A stretch of DNA of 64,000 bases, from assembly GCF_027913035.1 (NCBI RefSeq), contig NZ_CP115775.1:1922001-1986000 (forward strand). Direction: 5' to 3'. The notes below the pieces were generated by a model. That model ran no database searches and was not told the origin of the DNA. It saw only the letters and a program-made list of their open reading frames with translations. Below are positions 25,461-34,654 of the stretch, one piece after another (within the stretch, counting starts at the first letter, position 1; every line of letters begins with the position of its first letter). Position numbers and translations under genes: made by a program. This DNA is from Paracoccus albus (lineage in GTDB: Bacteria > Pseudomonadota > Alphaproteobacteria > Rhodobacterales > Rhodobacteraceae).

Positions 25461-25877
25461 TCAGTGGACGACCCTTGGCGTGGTTACGGTATGCGGCCCG
25501 GTGTTCAGCCCGCCTTCCGTGCGCCCTATCAGACGCCCACGCTCATCGTCGTCCCTCTTTTTCGCCTGCAGGCTCGAAGCGGTACGGTGCGCCTTCAGGT
25601 AAGTCGCGTCGATCATGATGACCTTCTGATCGGTACCTCCGTAGGCGGACCCCTTCATCATCTGGGCAAACCCTCGTGTCACGCCACCGCTTCAAACGGT
25701 TGGAAAGGTTTTCGGCGGGCCATACCAACGCGGCGCAGCGCCTAACCTAGACCGATTGCGACCGATGACGATTATACCACTTGGAACTCTCCGGTCATCG
25801 ACCCGCGTCTTGCCATGGCTCTTCGGAAAGCACGGCTTCAACAGTTCCAATTGCTCGTCCGTAAGGGTGCTCGTCAT
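25461..25877 (-). mobile_element. Decayed two-frame IS5-family (IS427-like) transposase
   Basis: On the minus strand the first ORF begins MTSTLTDEQLELLKPCFPKS and HGKTRVDDRRVPSGIIVIGR and runs to YGPPKTF. The second ORF reads KVIMIDATYLKAHRTASSLQ, AKKRDDDERGRLIGRTEGGL and N-T. These match the orfA/orfB pair of IS427-type IS5 elements (FFPKSHGKPRVDDRRVLSGI...; MIDATHLKAHRTA...RGRLIGRTKGGMNTK). Only the first DDE Asp region survives; the distal half is missing and the junction of the two frames is disrupted. Confidence 0.78.
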
Positions 25878-25999
25878 CACCCCATCAGTCCGCGAGCTTG
25901 CATACGCTGGCAGAGCGGCCTCAAGTCGATTAACGGGTCCTGACACCAGCCAATGACCGGCCAAAGCCCAGCCGGGCCTTTGCCAGAGTGTAGCAGGGA

Positions 26000-28900
26000 T
26001 CAGCCTGCGGCTTTAACCTTTGTCGCAAGATCCCGCGCAATGCCATAGGCGCCCTTGATCCGCTCTCCATCCGTCGTCCAATCCCGGCGGATAACGATCT
26101 TGTTGTCAGTGACCTTGGCCTGTCCGCGCTGATCGGTCAGGAACTCGACCAGACCGGCAGGGTTCGGGAACTTGTCGCCGTGGAACTGGACAGTTGCGCC
26201 TTTCGGACCGGCATCCAGCTTGGCGATATTGGCGCGTTTCGCCATCGCCTTGATGCGGATGACATTCATCAGCATGGTCACCTCCCGCGGGACGGGGCCG
26301 AAACGGTCGATCAATTCGGCGGCAAAGCCCTCCATCTCGACCTTAGACGATATATCCGCCAGCCGCCGGTAAAGCCCCAGCCGCACGTCGAGATCGGGGA
26401 TATAGCTTTCCGGGATTGTCACCGGCACGCCAAGGTTCAGCTGCGGCGCCCATTCGTCTTCGGGTGTGCCCTCCAGCTCGCCGGATTTCAGCTTGGCAAT
26501 CGTTTCCTCAAGCATCGCCTGATAAAGTTCGAAGCCGACTTCCTTGATATGGCCGGACTGTTCCTCGCCCAGCAGGTTGCCCGCGCCGCGCAGATCGAGA
26601 TCCTGCGAGGCGAGGTTGAAGCCCGCCCCAAGCCCGTCGATATTGCCAAGAAATTTCAGCCGCCGTTCCGCCTGCGGCGTCAGGGGGCTGCGCGGTTTCG
26701 TGGTCAGATAACAATAGGCGCGAGTGCGCGACCGCCCGACCCGGCCCCGGATCTGATACAGTTGCGCAAGGCCGTAAATATCGGCACGCCAGACAACCAT
26801 CGTATTCGCGGTGGGAATATCAAGGCCGCTTTCGACGATCGTTGTCGCCAGCAGCACATCGGCCTGCCCGTCATAGAAGGCGTTCATCCGCTGATCCAGA
26901 TCGCCCGCCGCCATCTGCCCATGCGCCACGATAAAGCTGACCTCTGGCACGTTTTCGCGCAGCCAATCCTCGATCTCCGGCAGATCGGCGATGCGGGGGA
27001 CGACGAAGAAGCTTTGGCCGCCACGATATTTCTCGCGCAGCAGGGCCTCGCGGATGGTGACGGTGTCGAATTCCGAAACATAGGTGCGGATCGCCAGCCG
27101 GTCCACTGGCGGGGTTCCGATGATCGACAGATCGCGCACACCAGACAGCGAAAGCTGCAGCGTACGCGGGATCGGCGTCGCGGTCATCGTCAGTACATGG
27201 ATGTCGCTGCGCAATTCTTTCAGGCGTTCCTTGTGGCCGACGCCGAAATGCTGTTCCTCGTCGATGACCAGCAGGCCGAGATTCCTGAAACGCACCGCTT
27301 TGGCCAGCACGGCATGGGTGCCGACGACAATATCAACCGTGCCATCAGCCAGCCCGGTACGGGTCGCGGCCGCATCCTTGGCGCTGACGAAACGCGACAG
27401 GGCGCGGACATTCAGGGGCGTGCCGCGAAAACGCTCGGCAAAACTGCGGGCGTGCTGACGGGCCAGCAGGGTCGTCGGCGCGATCACTGCCACCTGCTTG
27501 CCCTGCGACGCAGCGATATAGGCGGCACGCATCGCCACCTCGGTCTTGCCGAAGCCGACATCGCCGACGATCAGCCGGTCCATCGGACGGCCCGCCGCAA
27601 GGTCGGCCATCACGTCGTCGATTGCGGCCATCTGGTCGTCCGTTTCCGTATAGGGAAAACGGGCCGAGAAGCTTTCCCATTCATGATGTTCAGGCTCCAG
27701 CACCGGGGCGGTGCGCAGCAAACGTTCGGCCGCAACCCGCATCAGCCGGTCGGCGATCAGGCGGATGCGTTCTTTCAGTCGCGCCTTCCGCGCCTGCCAG
27801 GCCCCGCCGCCAAGACGGTCCAGCAGCCCCTCTTCATGGCCATAGCGGGACAGGAGTTCGATATTCTCAACCGGCAGGAAAAGCCGGTCGCCGCCCGCAT
27901 ATTCCAAGGCCACGCAATCATGCGGGACGCCCGCGGCGCGGATCGTTTCCAGACCCGTATAGCGCCCGATCCCATGTTCGACATGAACGACCAGATCACC
28001 GGGTGACAGCGCGGTCGTGTCCTTCAGGAAATTCTCGGCCCGGCGGCGTTTGCGCGCCCCCCGGATCAGCCGGTCGCCCAGCACATCCTGTTCCGAGATC
28101 ACCGCGATTTTGCCAAGCGCGGTTCCGTCAGCGACAAAGCCTTCCTCCAACGGCCATACGGCGAGACCAAGCGCGCCCGGCCGGTCTGCCAGTTCATTGT
28201 GGCGGGTGATGTCCGTCGCGCCCTCAATCCCCTCATCGGCGATCAACCCGCGCAGACGTTCACGCGCGCCATCGCTGAAAGAGGCGATCACGACACGATG
28301 CGTCTTGCGCAACTCGCGCAGATGGGCGGCGAGCGCGCCGAACAGATCAAGCTGTTCCGACTGGCGTTCGGGTGCGAAATTGCGCCCGATCCGGCCACCT
28401 GCATCCAGCACGCCCGGACCGGGCGGGGCCGCATTGACCGACAGGCGCAGCTGACGTCGCGTGGACAGCCATTTTTGCCATTCGACCTCAGGTGCAAACA
28501 TCGCCTCGGGCGCCACGGGGCGATAGACGCTTTCCGCCCCGCGTTTCGTCGCAGCATCGCGCCGCGCGGCATATTGTTCGGCGATCATCTCCCACCGGGC
28601 ATCCATCACCTGTTGGATACGATCGTCCAGCATGACAGAGGCAGCGGGCAGGTAGTCGAAGATACTGTCGAGGCTTTCGTAGAACCAGGGCAGCCAATGC
28701 TCGGTGCCGGCCAGCTTGCGCCCGGCGCTGACGGCCTCATACAGCGGATCGTTCGATCCACCGCCATATTCCGCGCGATAGGTGGTGCGGAAGCGGGTGA
28801 TGGCGTCCTCATCAAGGATCACCTCGGACATCGGCACCAGTTCCAGCCGGTCCAGCTTGTCCTTGCTGCGCTGCGTTTCGGGGTCGAAACGGCGGGCGCT

Positions 28901-29440
28901 GTCCAGCACGTCTCCGAACAGATCCAGCCGGATCGGGCCGGACGGGCCCGGCGGCCAGATGTCGATGATGCCGCCCCTGATCGCATAATCGCCCGGCTCG
29001 GTCACGGTCGGGGCCTGAACGAAACCCATGCGAGCCAGCCACGCGCGCAGCCCCGCCTCATCCATGCGGCTGCCGACGCGTGCGGTGAAGCTGGCATCTG
29101 TCAGCGCGGAACAGGGCGGCACCCGCTGGATTGCCGCATTCAGCGTCGTCAGCAGCACGAAATTTCCCGGCACCGCGTCGTGAGCGAGCGCGGCCAGTGT
29201 CGCCATACGCGCGGCCATCACCTCGGATGCCGGAGACACGCGATCATAGGGCGTGGTGTCCCATGCAGGAAACTCCAGCACGGTCAGGCCGGGGGCGAAG
29301 AAGCGCAGCCCCTCGCGCATGGCATCGGCGCGGCGGTCGTCGCGGGCGATGTGGATGACCGGCCCACGCTCTGCCTCACGCGCAAGAAGCGCGGCGTCAT
29401 AGCCCTCTGGGGCGCCGGAAAGGGTGATGATGTCAGACAT
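26000..29440 (-). CDS. mfd: Transcription-repair coupling factor Mfd
   Basis: The 1146-residue ATP-dependent DNA translocase releases stalled RNA polymerase and recruits UvrA. In order it has a UvrB-like N-terminal region (GDYAIRGGIIDIWPPGPSGP), the RNA-polymerase-interacting Tudor-like domain (LSPGDLVVHVEHGIGRYTGL), the RecG-like motor with Walker A GDVGFGKTEVAMRAA and DEEQ box VIDEEQHFGVGHKE, motif III TMTATPIPRTLQ, motif VI QIRGRVGRSRTRAYCY and the TRCF C-terminal domain (AKRANIAKLDAGP). Length is normal. It marks the return to conserved sequence after the transposon island. A weak hairpin with TTT lies about 20 bases past its stop. Confidence 0.97.
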   Translation of the reverse strand: MSDIITLSGAPEGYDAALLAREAERGPVIHIARDDRRADAMREGLRFFAPGLTVLEFPAWDTTPYDRVSPASEVMAARMATLAALAHDAVPGNFVLLTTLNAAIQRVPPCSALTDASFTARVGSRMDEAGLRAWLARMGFVQAPTVTEPGDYAIRGGIIDIWPPGPSGPIRLDLFGDVLDSARRFDPETQRSKDKLDRLELVPMSEVILDEDAITRFRTTYRAEYGGGSNDPLYEAVSAGRKLAGTEHWLPWFYESLDSIFDYLPAASVMLDDRIQQVMDARWEMIAEQYAARRDAATKRGAESVYRPVAPEAMFAPEVEWQKWLSTRRQLRLSVNAAPPGPGVLDAGGRIGRNFAPERQSEQLDLFGALAAHLRELRKTHRVVIASFSDGARERLRGLIADEGIEGATDITRHNELADRPGALGLAVWPLEEGFVADGTALGKIAVISEQDVLGDRLIRGARKRRRAENFLKDTTALSPGDLVVHVEHGIGRYTGLETIRAAGVPHDCVALEYAGGDRLFLPVENIELLSRYGHEEGLLDRLGGGAWQARKARLKERIRLIADRLMRVAAERLLRTAPVLEPEHHEWESFSARFPYTETDDQMAAIDDVMADLAAGRPMDRLIVGDVGFGKTEVAMRAAYIAASQGKQVAVIAPTTLLARQHARSFAERFRGTPLNVRALSRFVSAKDAAATRTGLADGTVDIVVGTHAVLAKAVRFRNLGLLVIDEEQHFGVGHKERLKELRSDIHVLTMTATPIPRTLQLSLSGVRDLSIIGTPPVDRLAIRTYVSEFDTVTIREALLREKYRGGQSFFVVPRIADLPEIEDWLRENVPEVSFIVAHGQMAAGDLDQRMNAFYDGQADVLLATTIVESGLDIPTANTMVVWRADIYGLAQLYQIRGRVGRSRTRAYCYLTTKPRSPLTPQAERRLKFLGNIDGLGAGFNLASQDLDLRGAGNLLGEEQSGHIKEVGFELYQAMLEETIAKLKSGELEGTPEDEWAPQLNLGVPVTIPESYIPDLDVRLGLYRRLADISSKVEMEGFAAELIDRFGPVPREVTMLMNVIRIKAMAKRANIAKLDAGPKGATVQFHGDKFPNPAGLVEFLTDQRGQAKVTDNKIVIRRDWTTDGERIKGAYGIARDLATKVKAAG

Positions 29441-29475
29441 GGGATCCAGATAAAGTCACAGCCGTCAGCGTCAAG

Positions 29476-30042
29476 TCACAGCCCGTTGGGATGAAGGACA
29501 AGCCACCTTGCGGCCCAGAATGCGGTGACGGTCACCGACAGTAGCGAAACCGCCGTATGCTGCAGGCGATAGCGGTTGATGCGCCGCATCGCCTCTATCG
29601 CGGCGGGCCGGACGGGCTGGCCGTATCGCGCAGCCTCCATCACCCATTCCAGTTGCCCGGCAAGGCGCAGACGCAGGATCAGCAGCAAGGCGACGGGAAT
29701 GCCGATCAGCGCCAGTGCTTGCGCCATCTCTAACTGATAGCGGAAACCCAGAACTGCCAGCACGCTGAGACTGAACGCGACAATCGCGCTCATCGCCATG
29801 CCCATTGCCCGGCCCAGCTTCCAGCGTGGCAATTGCAACGACAGCCAGTCCAGCAGCAGTTGCGCCTCTGCCGGGTCGGGATCGTCGCTTTTGCGCAGCG
29901 CTTGGCTGGCACCAGCCAGAACGTCATTGGGCACACCCAGCACACCACGCCCGGCAAGCGTCCAGACCGATACCAGCACCAGCCAGAACCAGGGCGATGA
30001 AAAGGAACGTGCATCAAGGAGGGAGAGGATGTCGGATAGCAT
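29476..30042 (-). CDS. Small integral membrane protein (Rhodobacteraceae 'SufBCD component'-type)
   Basis: From ATG 30042 the protein has 188 residues beginning MLSDILSLLDARSFSSPWFW. It has an N-terminal membrane helix, a cytoplasmic region (PNDVLAGASQALRKSDDP) and two or three further helices (AIVAFSLSVLAVLGF, LALIGIPVALLLILRLRL, VSLLSVTVTAFWAARWLVL). Homologues in Rhodobacteraceae are often annotated 'component of SufBCD complex', a label I see no sequence basis for. The frame is open much further upstream, but that part overlaps hemB on the other strand and is spurious. It is divergent from hemB and ends 35 bases before the mfd start. Confidence 0.75.
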   Translation of the reverse strand: MLSDILSLLDARSFSSPWFWLVLVSVWTLAGRGVLGVPNDVLAGASQALRKSDDPDPAEAQLLLDWLSLQLPRWKLGRAMGMAMSAIVAFSLSVLAVLGFRYQLEMAQALALIGIPVALLLILRLRLAGQLEWVMEAARYGQPVRPAAIEAMRRINRYRLQHTAVSLLSVTVTAFWAARWLVLHPNGL

Positions 30043-30135
30043 AATGCGGGAAAGGCCTGTCTCGGGTTTGCCCGCTTGCCGGGGCACCGCCGCGACCTTA
30101 GAACAGGGGCCGAACAAGGAAAAGGACGAATACCC

Positions 30136-31134
30136 ATGTCCCCGCACCCCATCCTGGCCCCCTTCCCCATGTCCCGCCCGCGCCGTCTGCGCCGGACGCA
30201 GGGTCTGCGCGATATGGTGACCGAAACCGGGCTGAGCAGCAAAGACCTGATCTGGCCCGTGTTCGTGACCGAGGTTGAGGGCGCGGATATCGAAATCCCG
30301 TCCATGCCCGGCGTGTCGCGCTATACCGTCGACAGCGTCAAGGGGGCGGCAGAACAGGCGGCGAAGCTGGGTATTCCGGCGATCTGCATCTTCCCCCATT
30401 CCGACGAGGCGTTGCGGACCGAAACCTGCGAACGCGCCTGGGACCCGGACAATATCGGCAATCGCGCCATACGCGCGGTGAAAGAGGCGGTGCCGGAAAT
30501 GCTGGTCATGACTGACATCGCGCTCGATCCCTATAACGCGAACGGACATGACGGAATCGTGCGCAACGGGATCATCCTGAATGACGAAACGGTCGAGTGT
30601 CTGGAGCGCATGGCTTTGGTTCAGGCGGAAGCCGGTGCCGACATACTTGGCCCCTCTGACATGATGGACGGCCGGATCGGGGCCTTGCGCCGCGCATTGG
30701 AAAAGCGCGGGCATAAGGATGTAGCAATCATGTCCTATGCAGCCAAATACGCCTCGGGCTTTTATGGGCCGTTCCGCGATGCGGTTGGTGCCGCGGGTCG
30801 GCTGGTGGGCGATAAGAAAACCTATCAGATCAACCCGGCCAACCGCGAAGAGGCCATGCGCTGCGTGGCACGCGACCTGTCAGAGGGTGCGGATATGGTC
30901 ATGGTCAAGCCCGGAATGCCCTATCTGGATATCTGCCGAGAGGTGCGCGACCGCTTCGGCGCGCCGACTTTCGCCTATCAGGTCAGTGGTGAATACGCGA
31001 TGATCGAAGGCGCGATCCGGCAGGGCTGGCTAAGCCGGGATGTCGTAACGGAAAGCCTGCTGGCTTTCCGCCGCGCCGGATGTGACGGAATCCTGACCTA
31101 TTTCGCCCCGCAGGTCGCGGAAGCTCTGGCCTGA
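30136..31134 (+). CDS. hemB: Delta-aminolevulinic acid dehydratase (porphobilinogen synthase)
   Basis: The 332-residue enzyme condenses two 5-aminolevulinate molecules to porphobilinogen for heme and tetrapyrroles. Active-site lysines lie in SYAAKYASGFYGPFRDA (Lys204) and MVMVKPGMPYLD (Lys258, Schiff base). The zinc-binding cysteines of other HemB types are replaced: the region reads MTDIALDPYNANGHDG instead of the C-x-C...C pattern, as in the metal-independent or Mg-type enzymes of Rhodobacter. I chose the ATG at 30136 because AAGGA lies at 30122-30126. The gene is divergent from the small membrane protein gene. Confidence 0.95.
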   Translation: MSPHPILAPFPMSRPRRLRRTQGLRDMVTETGLSSKDLIWPVFVTEVEGADIEIPSMPGVSRYTVDSVKGAAEQAAKLGIPAICIFPHSDEALRTETCERAWDPDNIGNRAIRAVKEAVPEMLVMTDIALDPYNANGHDGIVRNGIILNDETVECLERMALVQAEAGADILGPSDMMDGRIGALRRALEKRGHKDVAIMSYAAKYASGFYGPFRDAVGAAGRLVGDKKTYQINPANREEAMRCVARDLSEGADMVMVKPGMPYLDICREVRDRFGAPTFAYQVSGEYAMIEGAIRQGWLSRDVVTESLLAFRRAGCDGILTYFAPQVAEALA

Positions 31135-31179
31135 ACAGCGCAAATTCGGTATCCTGCCCCAAAATGATGGGGCACACGC

Positions 31180-31761
31180 ATGTATACACACAAGGTTTTG
31201 ACACGTCGCGGATTCATTGCGGGCGCAGCAATGCTTGCCGTTGCGGCCTGCGATAATGGCACCGGCACCAATGCGACGCAGACGCTGGAAGGGCGCGTGA
31301 ACGGCACCCTGAACGAGCTGATCAGCACCTATCCGAATGCGCGGCCGGTTTTGGAAAACGCGCATGGCGTGTTGGTCATTCCGGTGATGACGCAGGCCGG
31401 CCTTGGGATCAGCGGCTCTTACGGCGAAGGCGCGCTGCGCATCAACAATCAGACCGCTGATTATTATTCAGCGACGCAGGCTTCTGTCGGGTTTCAGGCG
31501 GGCGCGCGGCAATATGCGCAGGTTCTGGTGTTCCAAACAGAGCAGGCGCTTGCCAATTTCCGCGCCGCACCGGGTTGGGTCGCCGGTGCCGGTGCCTATT
31601 ACGCCCTGCCCAAGGACGGGCTGAGCTATGGCACCGACACCATCACCCGCGATCATCCGGTCGTTGCGATGGTCTTTGGCGAGACCGGCATCATGGCCGG
31701 TGCTGCGATCGAAGGCACGAAATATACCCGCATCATCCCGTCTTCGATCAGCACGCTGTAA
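31180..31761 (+). CDS. SYLF/Ysc84-domain lipoprotein with a twin-arginine-type signal
   Basis: The 193-residue protein starts with TRRGFIAGAAMLAVAACDNG, which combines a twin-arginine motif (RRGF) with a lipobox (AVAAC, Cys near residue 24). The mature part matches the SYLF (Ysc84) lipid-binding domain: AHGVLVIPVMTQAGLGISGS, GALRINNQTADYYSATQASV and GLSYGTDTI. Bacterial SYLF proteins are envelope lipoproteins thought to bind phosphoinositide-like or other lipids; the role is not settled. It follows hemB by 45 bases and may be co-transcribed with it. A strong terminator follows. Confidence 0.85.
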   Translation: MYTHKVLTRRGFIAGAAMLAVAACDNGTGTNATQTLEGRVNGTLNELISTYPNARPVLENAHGVLVIPVMTQAGLGISGSYGEGALRINNQTADYYSATQASVGFQAGARQYAQVLVFQTEQALANFRAAPGWVAGAGAYYALPKDGLSYGTDTITRDHPVVAMVFGETGIMAGAAIEGTKYTRIIPSSISTL

Positions 31762-31784
31762 GCTGATTGAGGTTTGAAAACGAC

Positions 31785-31809
31785 AAAAGGGGCCAAGCAG
31801 CCCCTTTTT
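31785..31809. terminator. Bidirectional intrinsic terminator
   Basis: A perfect 9-bp stem AAAAGGGGC (31785-31793) / GCCCCTTTT (31800-31808) with a 6-base loop has a T-run on one side and A-run on the other. It separates the convergent SYLF lipoprotein and lytic transglycosylase genes and can serve both. Confidence 0.9.
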
Positions 31810-31830
31810 CATTGGCATTTTACTGAAACC

Positions 31831-32487
31831 TCAACCGCCTGCGATAATCCGCACATAGTTGCGGGTTTCGCGATAGGGCGGGATGCCGCCATACTTTTTC
31901 ACCGCGCCCGGACCGGCATTATAGGCCGCAAGCGCCAGACGCCAGTCACCGAACTGATTGTACATCATGCGCAGGTAACGCGCGCCGCCTTCCAGATTCT
32001 GAACCGGATCACGCGGGTTCACGCCCAGATTGGCCGCCGTTCCCGGCATCAGCTGCGCCAGCCCCATCGCGCCCTTGTGCGAACGTGCGTTCGGGTTCCA
32101 ACGCGATTCCTGATTGACCAGGCGCAGGAACAGCGATTCGGGAATACCGTATTTCCGCGCCATCGCCTGAGCGTGCGGAATATAGGCAGAGCGTTTGCCG
32201 CTGTAAGCCTTGGTCGAGATCGTCGGTGACAGCTCCATCGTGGTGACATTCACGACCTGCCGGCCCGTCGGACGCAGGCGCTTGGATTGCTGATACTGGC
32301 TGGCCAGACGCGAATCCATCAGCTGCTTCTGGCGCGCGAACTGCGCCTGCCGGTTCCGTTCGCTGACAGCTTTAAGGTTAAGCCCGTCCGCGGCGGCAGG
32401 CATAGGCAGCGCGGTCGCGCTGACACAGGTTGCAATCACCCCGATCTTCACTGCGACGCCGAGGCGACTGAATGCTCTGCCGATCAT
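31831..32487 (-). CDS. Lytic transglycosylase (SLT domain)
   Basis: This 218-residue exported protein has a signal peptide ending near ATALPMPAAADG. The C-terminal SLT domain runs from about residue 105: AMARKYGIPESLFLRLVNQE then SRWNPNARSHKGAMGLAQLM, with the catalytic Glu in VNQESRWNP and the GLAQLMPGTA and AYNAGPGAV motifs. It should cleave glycan strands of peptidoglycan in the periplasm. A charged linker (residues 40-90) separates signal and catalytic domain. On the minus strand TATAGT lies about 35 bases before the ATG and could be a -10 element. Confidence 0.9.
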   Translation of the reverse strand: MIGRAFSRLGVAVKIGVIATCVSATALPMPAAADGLNLKAVSERNRQAQFARQKQLMDSRLASQYQQSKRLRPTGRQVVNVTTMELSPTISTKAYSGKRSAYIPHAQAMARKYGIPESLFLRLVNQESRWNPNARSHKGAMGLAQLMPGTAANLGVNPRDPVQNLEGGARYLRMMYNQFGDWRLALAAYNAGPGAVKKYGGIPPYRETRNYVRIIAGG

Positions 32488-32711
32488 GTCCCTACCCGTG
32501 ACTTGTTATTTTTCACAGTGACTATACGCGAATTCGCCGATTCCGCCAGAAGCTTTGAAATCGGGTTCCCCACACCCGACAGATCGGCAGGTTTTCGCCG
32601 AGCCTAACGGTTCGATTCTAGCGCGAAACATTGGGGGCGCGCCAGTAATCATCTTGCCCGCAGGGTCATGCTCGCGTTAGACCTGCCGCACTATCAGCGG
32701 AAAGGTATGTT

Positions 32712-33212
32712 ATGGCAGGCAGCGTCAACAAGGTGATCCTGATCGGCAATCTGGGCGCCGACCCCGAGGTTCGCACGTTCCAGAACGGCGGCAAGGTGGT
32801 GAACCTGCGCATTGCCACCTCGGAGCAGTGGAAGGACCGCAACACCGGCGAGCGGCAGGAGCGTACGCAGTGGCACTCGGTCGCGATCTTCGCCGAGCCT
32901 CTGGCCCGCGTCGCGGAACAATACCTGCGCAAGGGAAGCAAGGTCTATCTGGAAGGCCAGCTTGAAACCCGCAAATGGCAGGACCAGTCCGGCCAGGACC
33001 GCTATACGACAGAGGTCGTCTTGCGTCCCTATCGCAGCGAGTTGACCATGCTGGACGGTCGCGGCGAAGGTGGCGGCAACCGCAGTGGTTCCGGCGGCGG
33101 TTATGGCGGCGGCGGCGGATATGATGACGGCGGCTACGGTGGCGGCTCATCCGGCGGCGGCAGTCAGGGCGGCGGCGGTCGTGCGGATTTCGACGACGAA
33201 ATCCCATTCTGA
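32712..33212 (+). CDS. ssb: Single-stranded DNA-binding protein
   Basis: This 166-residue SSB has the OB fold (residues 1-112: [38 protein letters not shown] loop), a glycine-rich flexible linker and the acidic partner-binding tip DFDDEIPF at the C-terminus. It coats ssDNA in replication, repair and recombination and recruits partners through the tip. The start lies behind AAAGGTATGTT. The 220-base upstream region carries no other gene, and I found no clear LexA box there. A strong terminator follows. Confidence 0.96.
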   Translation: MAGSVNKVILIGNLGADPEVRTFQNGGKVVNLRIATSEQWKDRNTGERQERTQWHSVAIFAEPLARVAEQYLRKGSKVYLEGQLETRKWQDQSGQDRYTTEVVLRPYRSELTMLDGRGEGGGNRSGSGGGYGGGGGYDDGGYGGGSSGGGSQGGGGRADFDDEIPF

Positions 33213-33234
33213 TTCGCATCTCATTCCGACAAAC

Positions 33235-33260
33235 AGGCCCCGCAATTCCGGGGCCTTTTT
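33235..33260 (+). terminator. Intrinsic terminator after ssb
   Basis: An 8-bp stem AGGCCCCG (33235-33242) / CGGGGCCT (33249-33256) with a CAATTC loop is followed by TTTT. It begins 22 bases after the ssb stop. Confidence 0.9.
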
Positions 33261-33553
33261 GATTTCAACTTTACCTCCTCGCGCCGCCCGCAAAGCTCTG
33301 ATTGCGATACTGTCTTCGAAATCTTCCGCACTTCGTTGCCAGCGATGCATCTCTGTCGTGCCCGGTTCGCCCTGCCAGCTGTCAAGTCTGCAGTTCTCCG
33401 ACGGGCTTATTCTTAACCTTAAAGCAATCTTTGCCTGTTTTCCTTCGCCGATGCTACGATGCTACAATGATCCCGCACGGTTCCTGCCAGAGAGATCTGG
33501 TCGGTAGGCGCGCGAAGGACGATAGGTTGACCGTTACCGAGGATACAGCGAGG
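33261..33553. other. Intergenic stretch between ssb and aroB
   Basis: These 293 bases lie between the convergent ssb and aroB genes. Short frames exist but lack convincing start signals or recognisable domains. A tandem ATGCTACG/ATGCTACA pair (about 33460-33475) and a minus-strand TTGACA are visible but unsupported. I see no gene here. Confidence 0.6.
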
Positions 33554-34654
33554 TCAGCGGGACGCTGCAAGAACCGCCGAAAGGTTGTCGCTGCTCACCT
33601 CATCTGTCACGAAAGCTCTCCCAATGCCTTCAGCAAGGATAAATCGCAGCTTACCATCCACGACCTTCTTATCCTGCCCCATCAGCGCGATCAGGGCGTC
33701 ATCATCGGGCAGTTGGCCCGGTACGTCAGACAGGCGCGATGGCATCCCCATCTCTGCCAGATGGGCGCCGATACGCGACGGTTCCTCTTGACTGCACAGG
33801 CCCATCCGGGCGGATAGCTCGAACGCGAGCGCGCAACCGATCGCCACGCCTTCACCGTGCAAAAGCCGGTCGGAATATCCCGTCGCGGCCTCGAGTGCAT
33901 GGCCGAAAGTGTGGCCAAGGTTCAGCAGCGCGCGCTCGCCCTGCTCGGTTTCGTCCCGAACCACAATGCCAGCCTTCATCGCGACCGAATGGGCCACGGC
34001 ATGCGCGCGCGCGTCCATATCGTCGCGCAGCCGCGGCGCGTTCTGTTCCAGCCAGTCGAAGAAAGCGGCATCGCCAAGAAGTCCATACTTCATCACCTCG
34101 CCATAACCGGCACGGAAATCGCGCGGGCTCAGCGTGTCCAGCACACCGATATCGGCAAGCACCAGTATAGGCTGATGAAAGGCCCCGATCAGGTTCTTGC
34201 CCTGCGCAGAGTTGATGCCGGTTTTCCCCCCGACCGAACTGTCGACCTGCGCAAGCAGCGATGTCGGGATCTGTACGAAGCGCACGCCGCGACGCAGGAT
34301 CGCAGCCGCAAAACCGACGAGATCACCGATCACACCGCCGCCAAGCGCAATGACGATATCGCGCCGCTCTACCTTCTGCTCCAGCAACCACTCGACAACG
34401 CGCGTCAGTTGCGGCCATGACTTCGTGCCCTCTCCCGCCGGCAGCGTCAGCGCCTCTGACGCGACCCCCCCGGCCCGCAGCGCGTCCTGCAACGCACCAA
34501 GATGCCGCGCCGCGACATTCTCATCCGTCACGATCGCCACACGGGGGCGGGCCAGAAAGGGCGCAATCTCTGAACCCGCTGAAGCAATCAGCTCCGCACC
34601 GATGCGGACATCATAGGCGCGTTCCCCCAGCGGGACATGGACGGTTCGTGTCAT
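33554..34654 (-). CDS. aroB: 3-dehydroquinate synthase
   Basis: The 366-residue enzyme converts DAHP to 3-dehydroquinate in the shikimate pathway using NAD and a divalent metal. Motifs include ALGGGVIGDLVGFAAAILRR (NAD binding), FVQIPTSLLAQVDSSVGGKT and the metal-binding histidine regions LLNLGHTFGHALE and LLHGEGVAIG. Its start overlaps the stop of aroK by 4 bases, the standard aroK-aroB pair, so translation is probably coupled. Confidence 0.96.
   Translation of the reverse strand: MTRTVHVPLGERAYDVRIGAELIASAGSEIAPFLARPRVAIVTDENVAARHLGALQDALRAGGVASEALTLPAGEGTKSWPQLTRVVEWLLEQKVERRDIVIALGGGVIGDLVGFAAAILRRGVRFVQIPTSLLAQVDSSVGGKTGINSAQGKNLIGAFHQPILVLADIGVLDTLSPRDFRAGYGEVMKYGLLGDAAFFDWLEQNAPRLRDDMDARAHAVAHSVAMKAGIVVRDETEQGERALLNLGHTFGHALEAATGYSDRLLHGEGVAIGCALAFELSARMGLCSQEEPSRIGAHLAEMGMPSRLSDVPGQLPDDDALIALMGQDKKVVDGKLRFILAEGIGRAFVTDEVSSDNLSAVLAASR

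Noticed and set aside
26180..28006. 608-codon plus-strand frame antisense to mfd
   Set aside because: High GC favours long antisense frames. The mfd reading has all helicase motifs and the antisense has none.
30043..30714. N-terminal extension of the small membrane protein at 29476-30042 across hemB
   Set aside because: The extension is antisense to the conserved hemB coding region, and a membrane-helix start at 30042 fits the family.
33147..33350. Minus-strand 67-codon frame over the ssb terminator
   Set aside because: It runs through a strong bidirectional-looking hairpin and the ssb linker and shows no domain.
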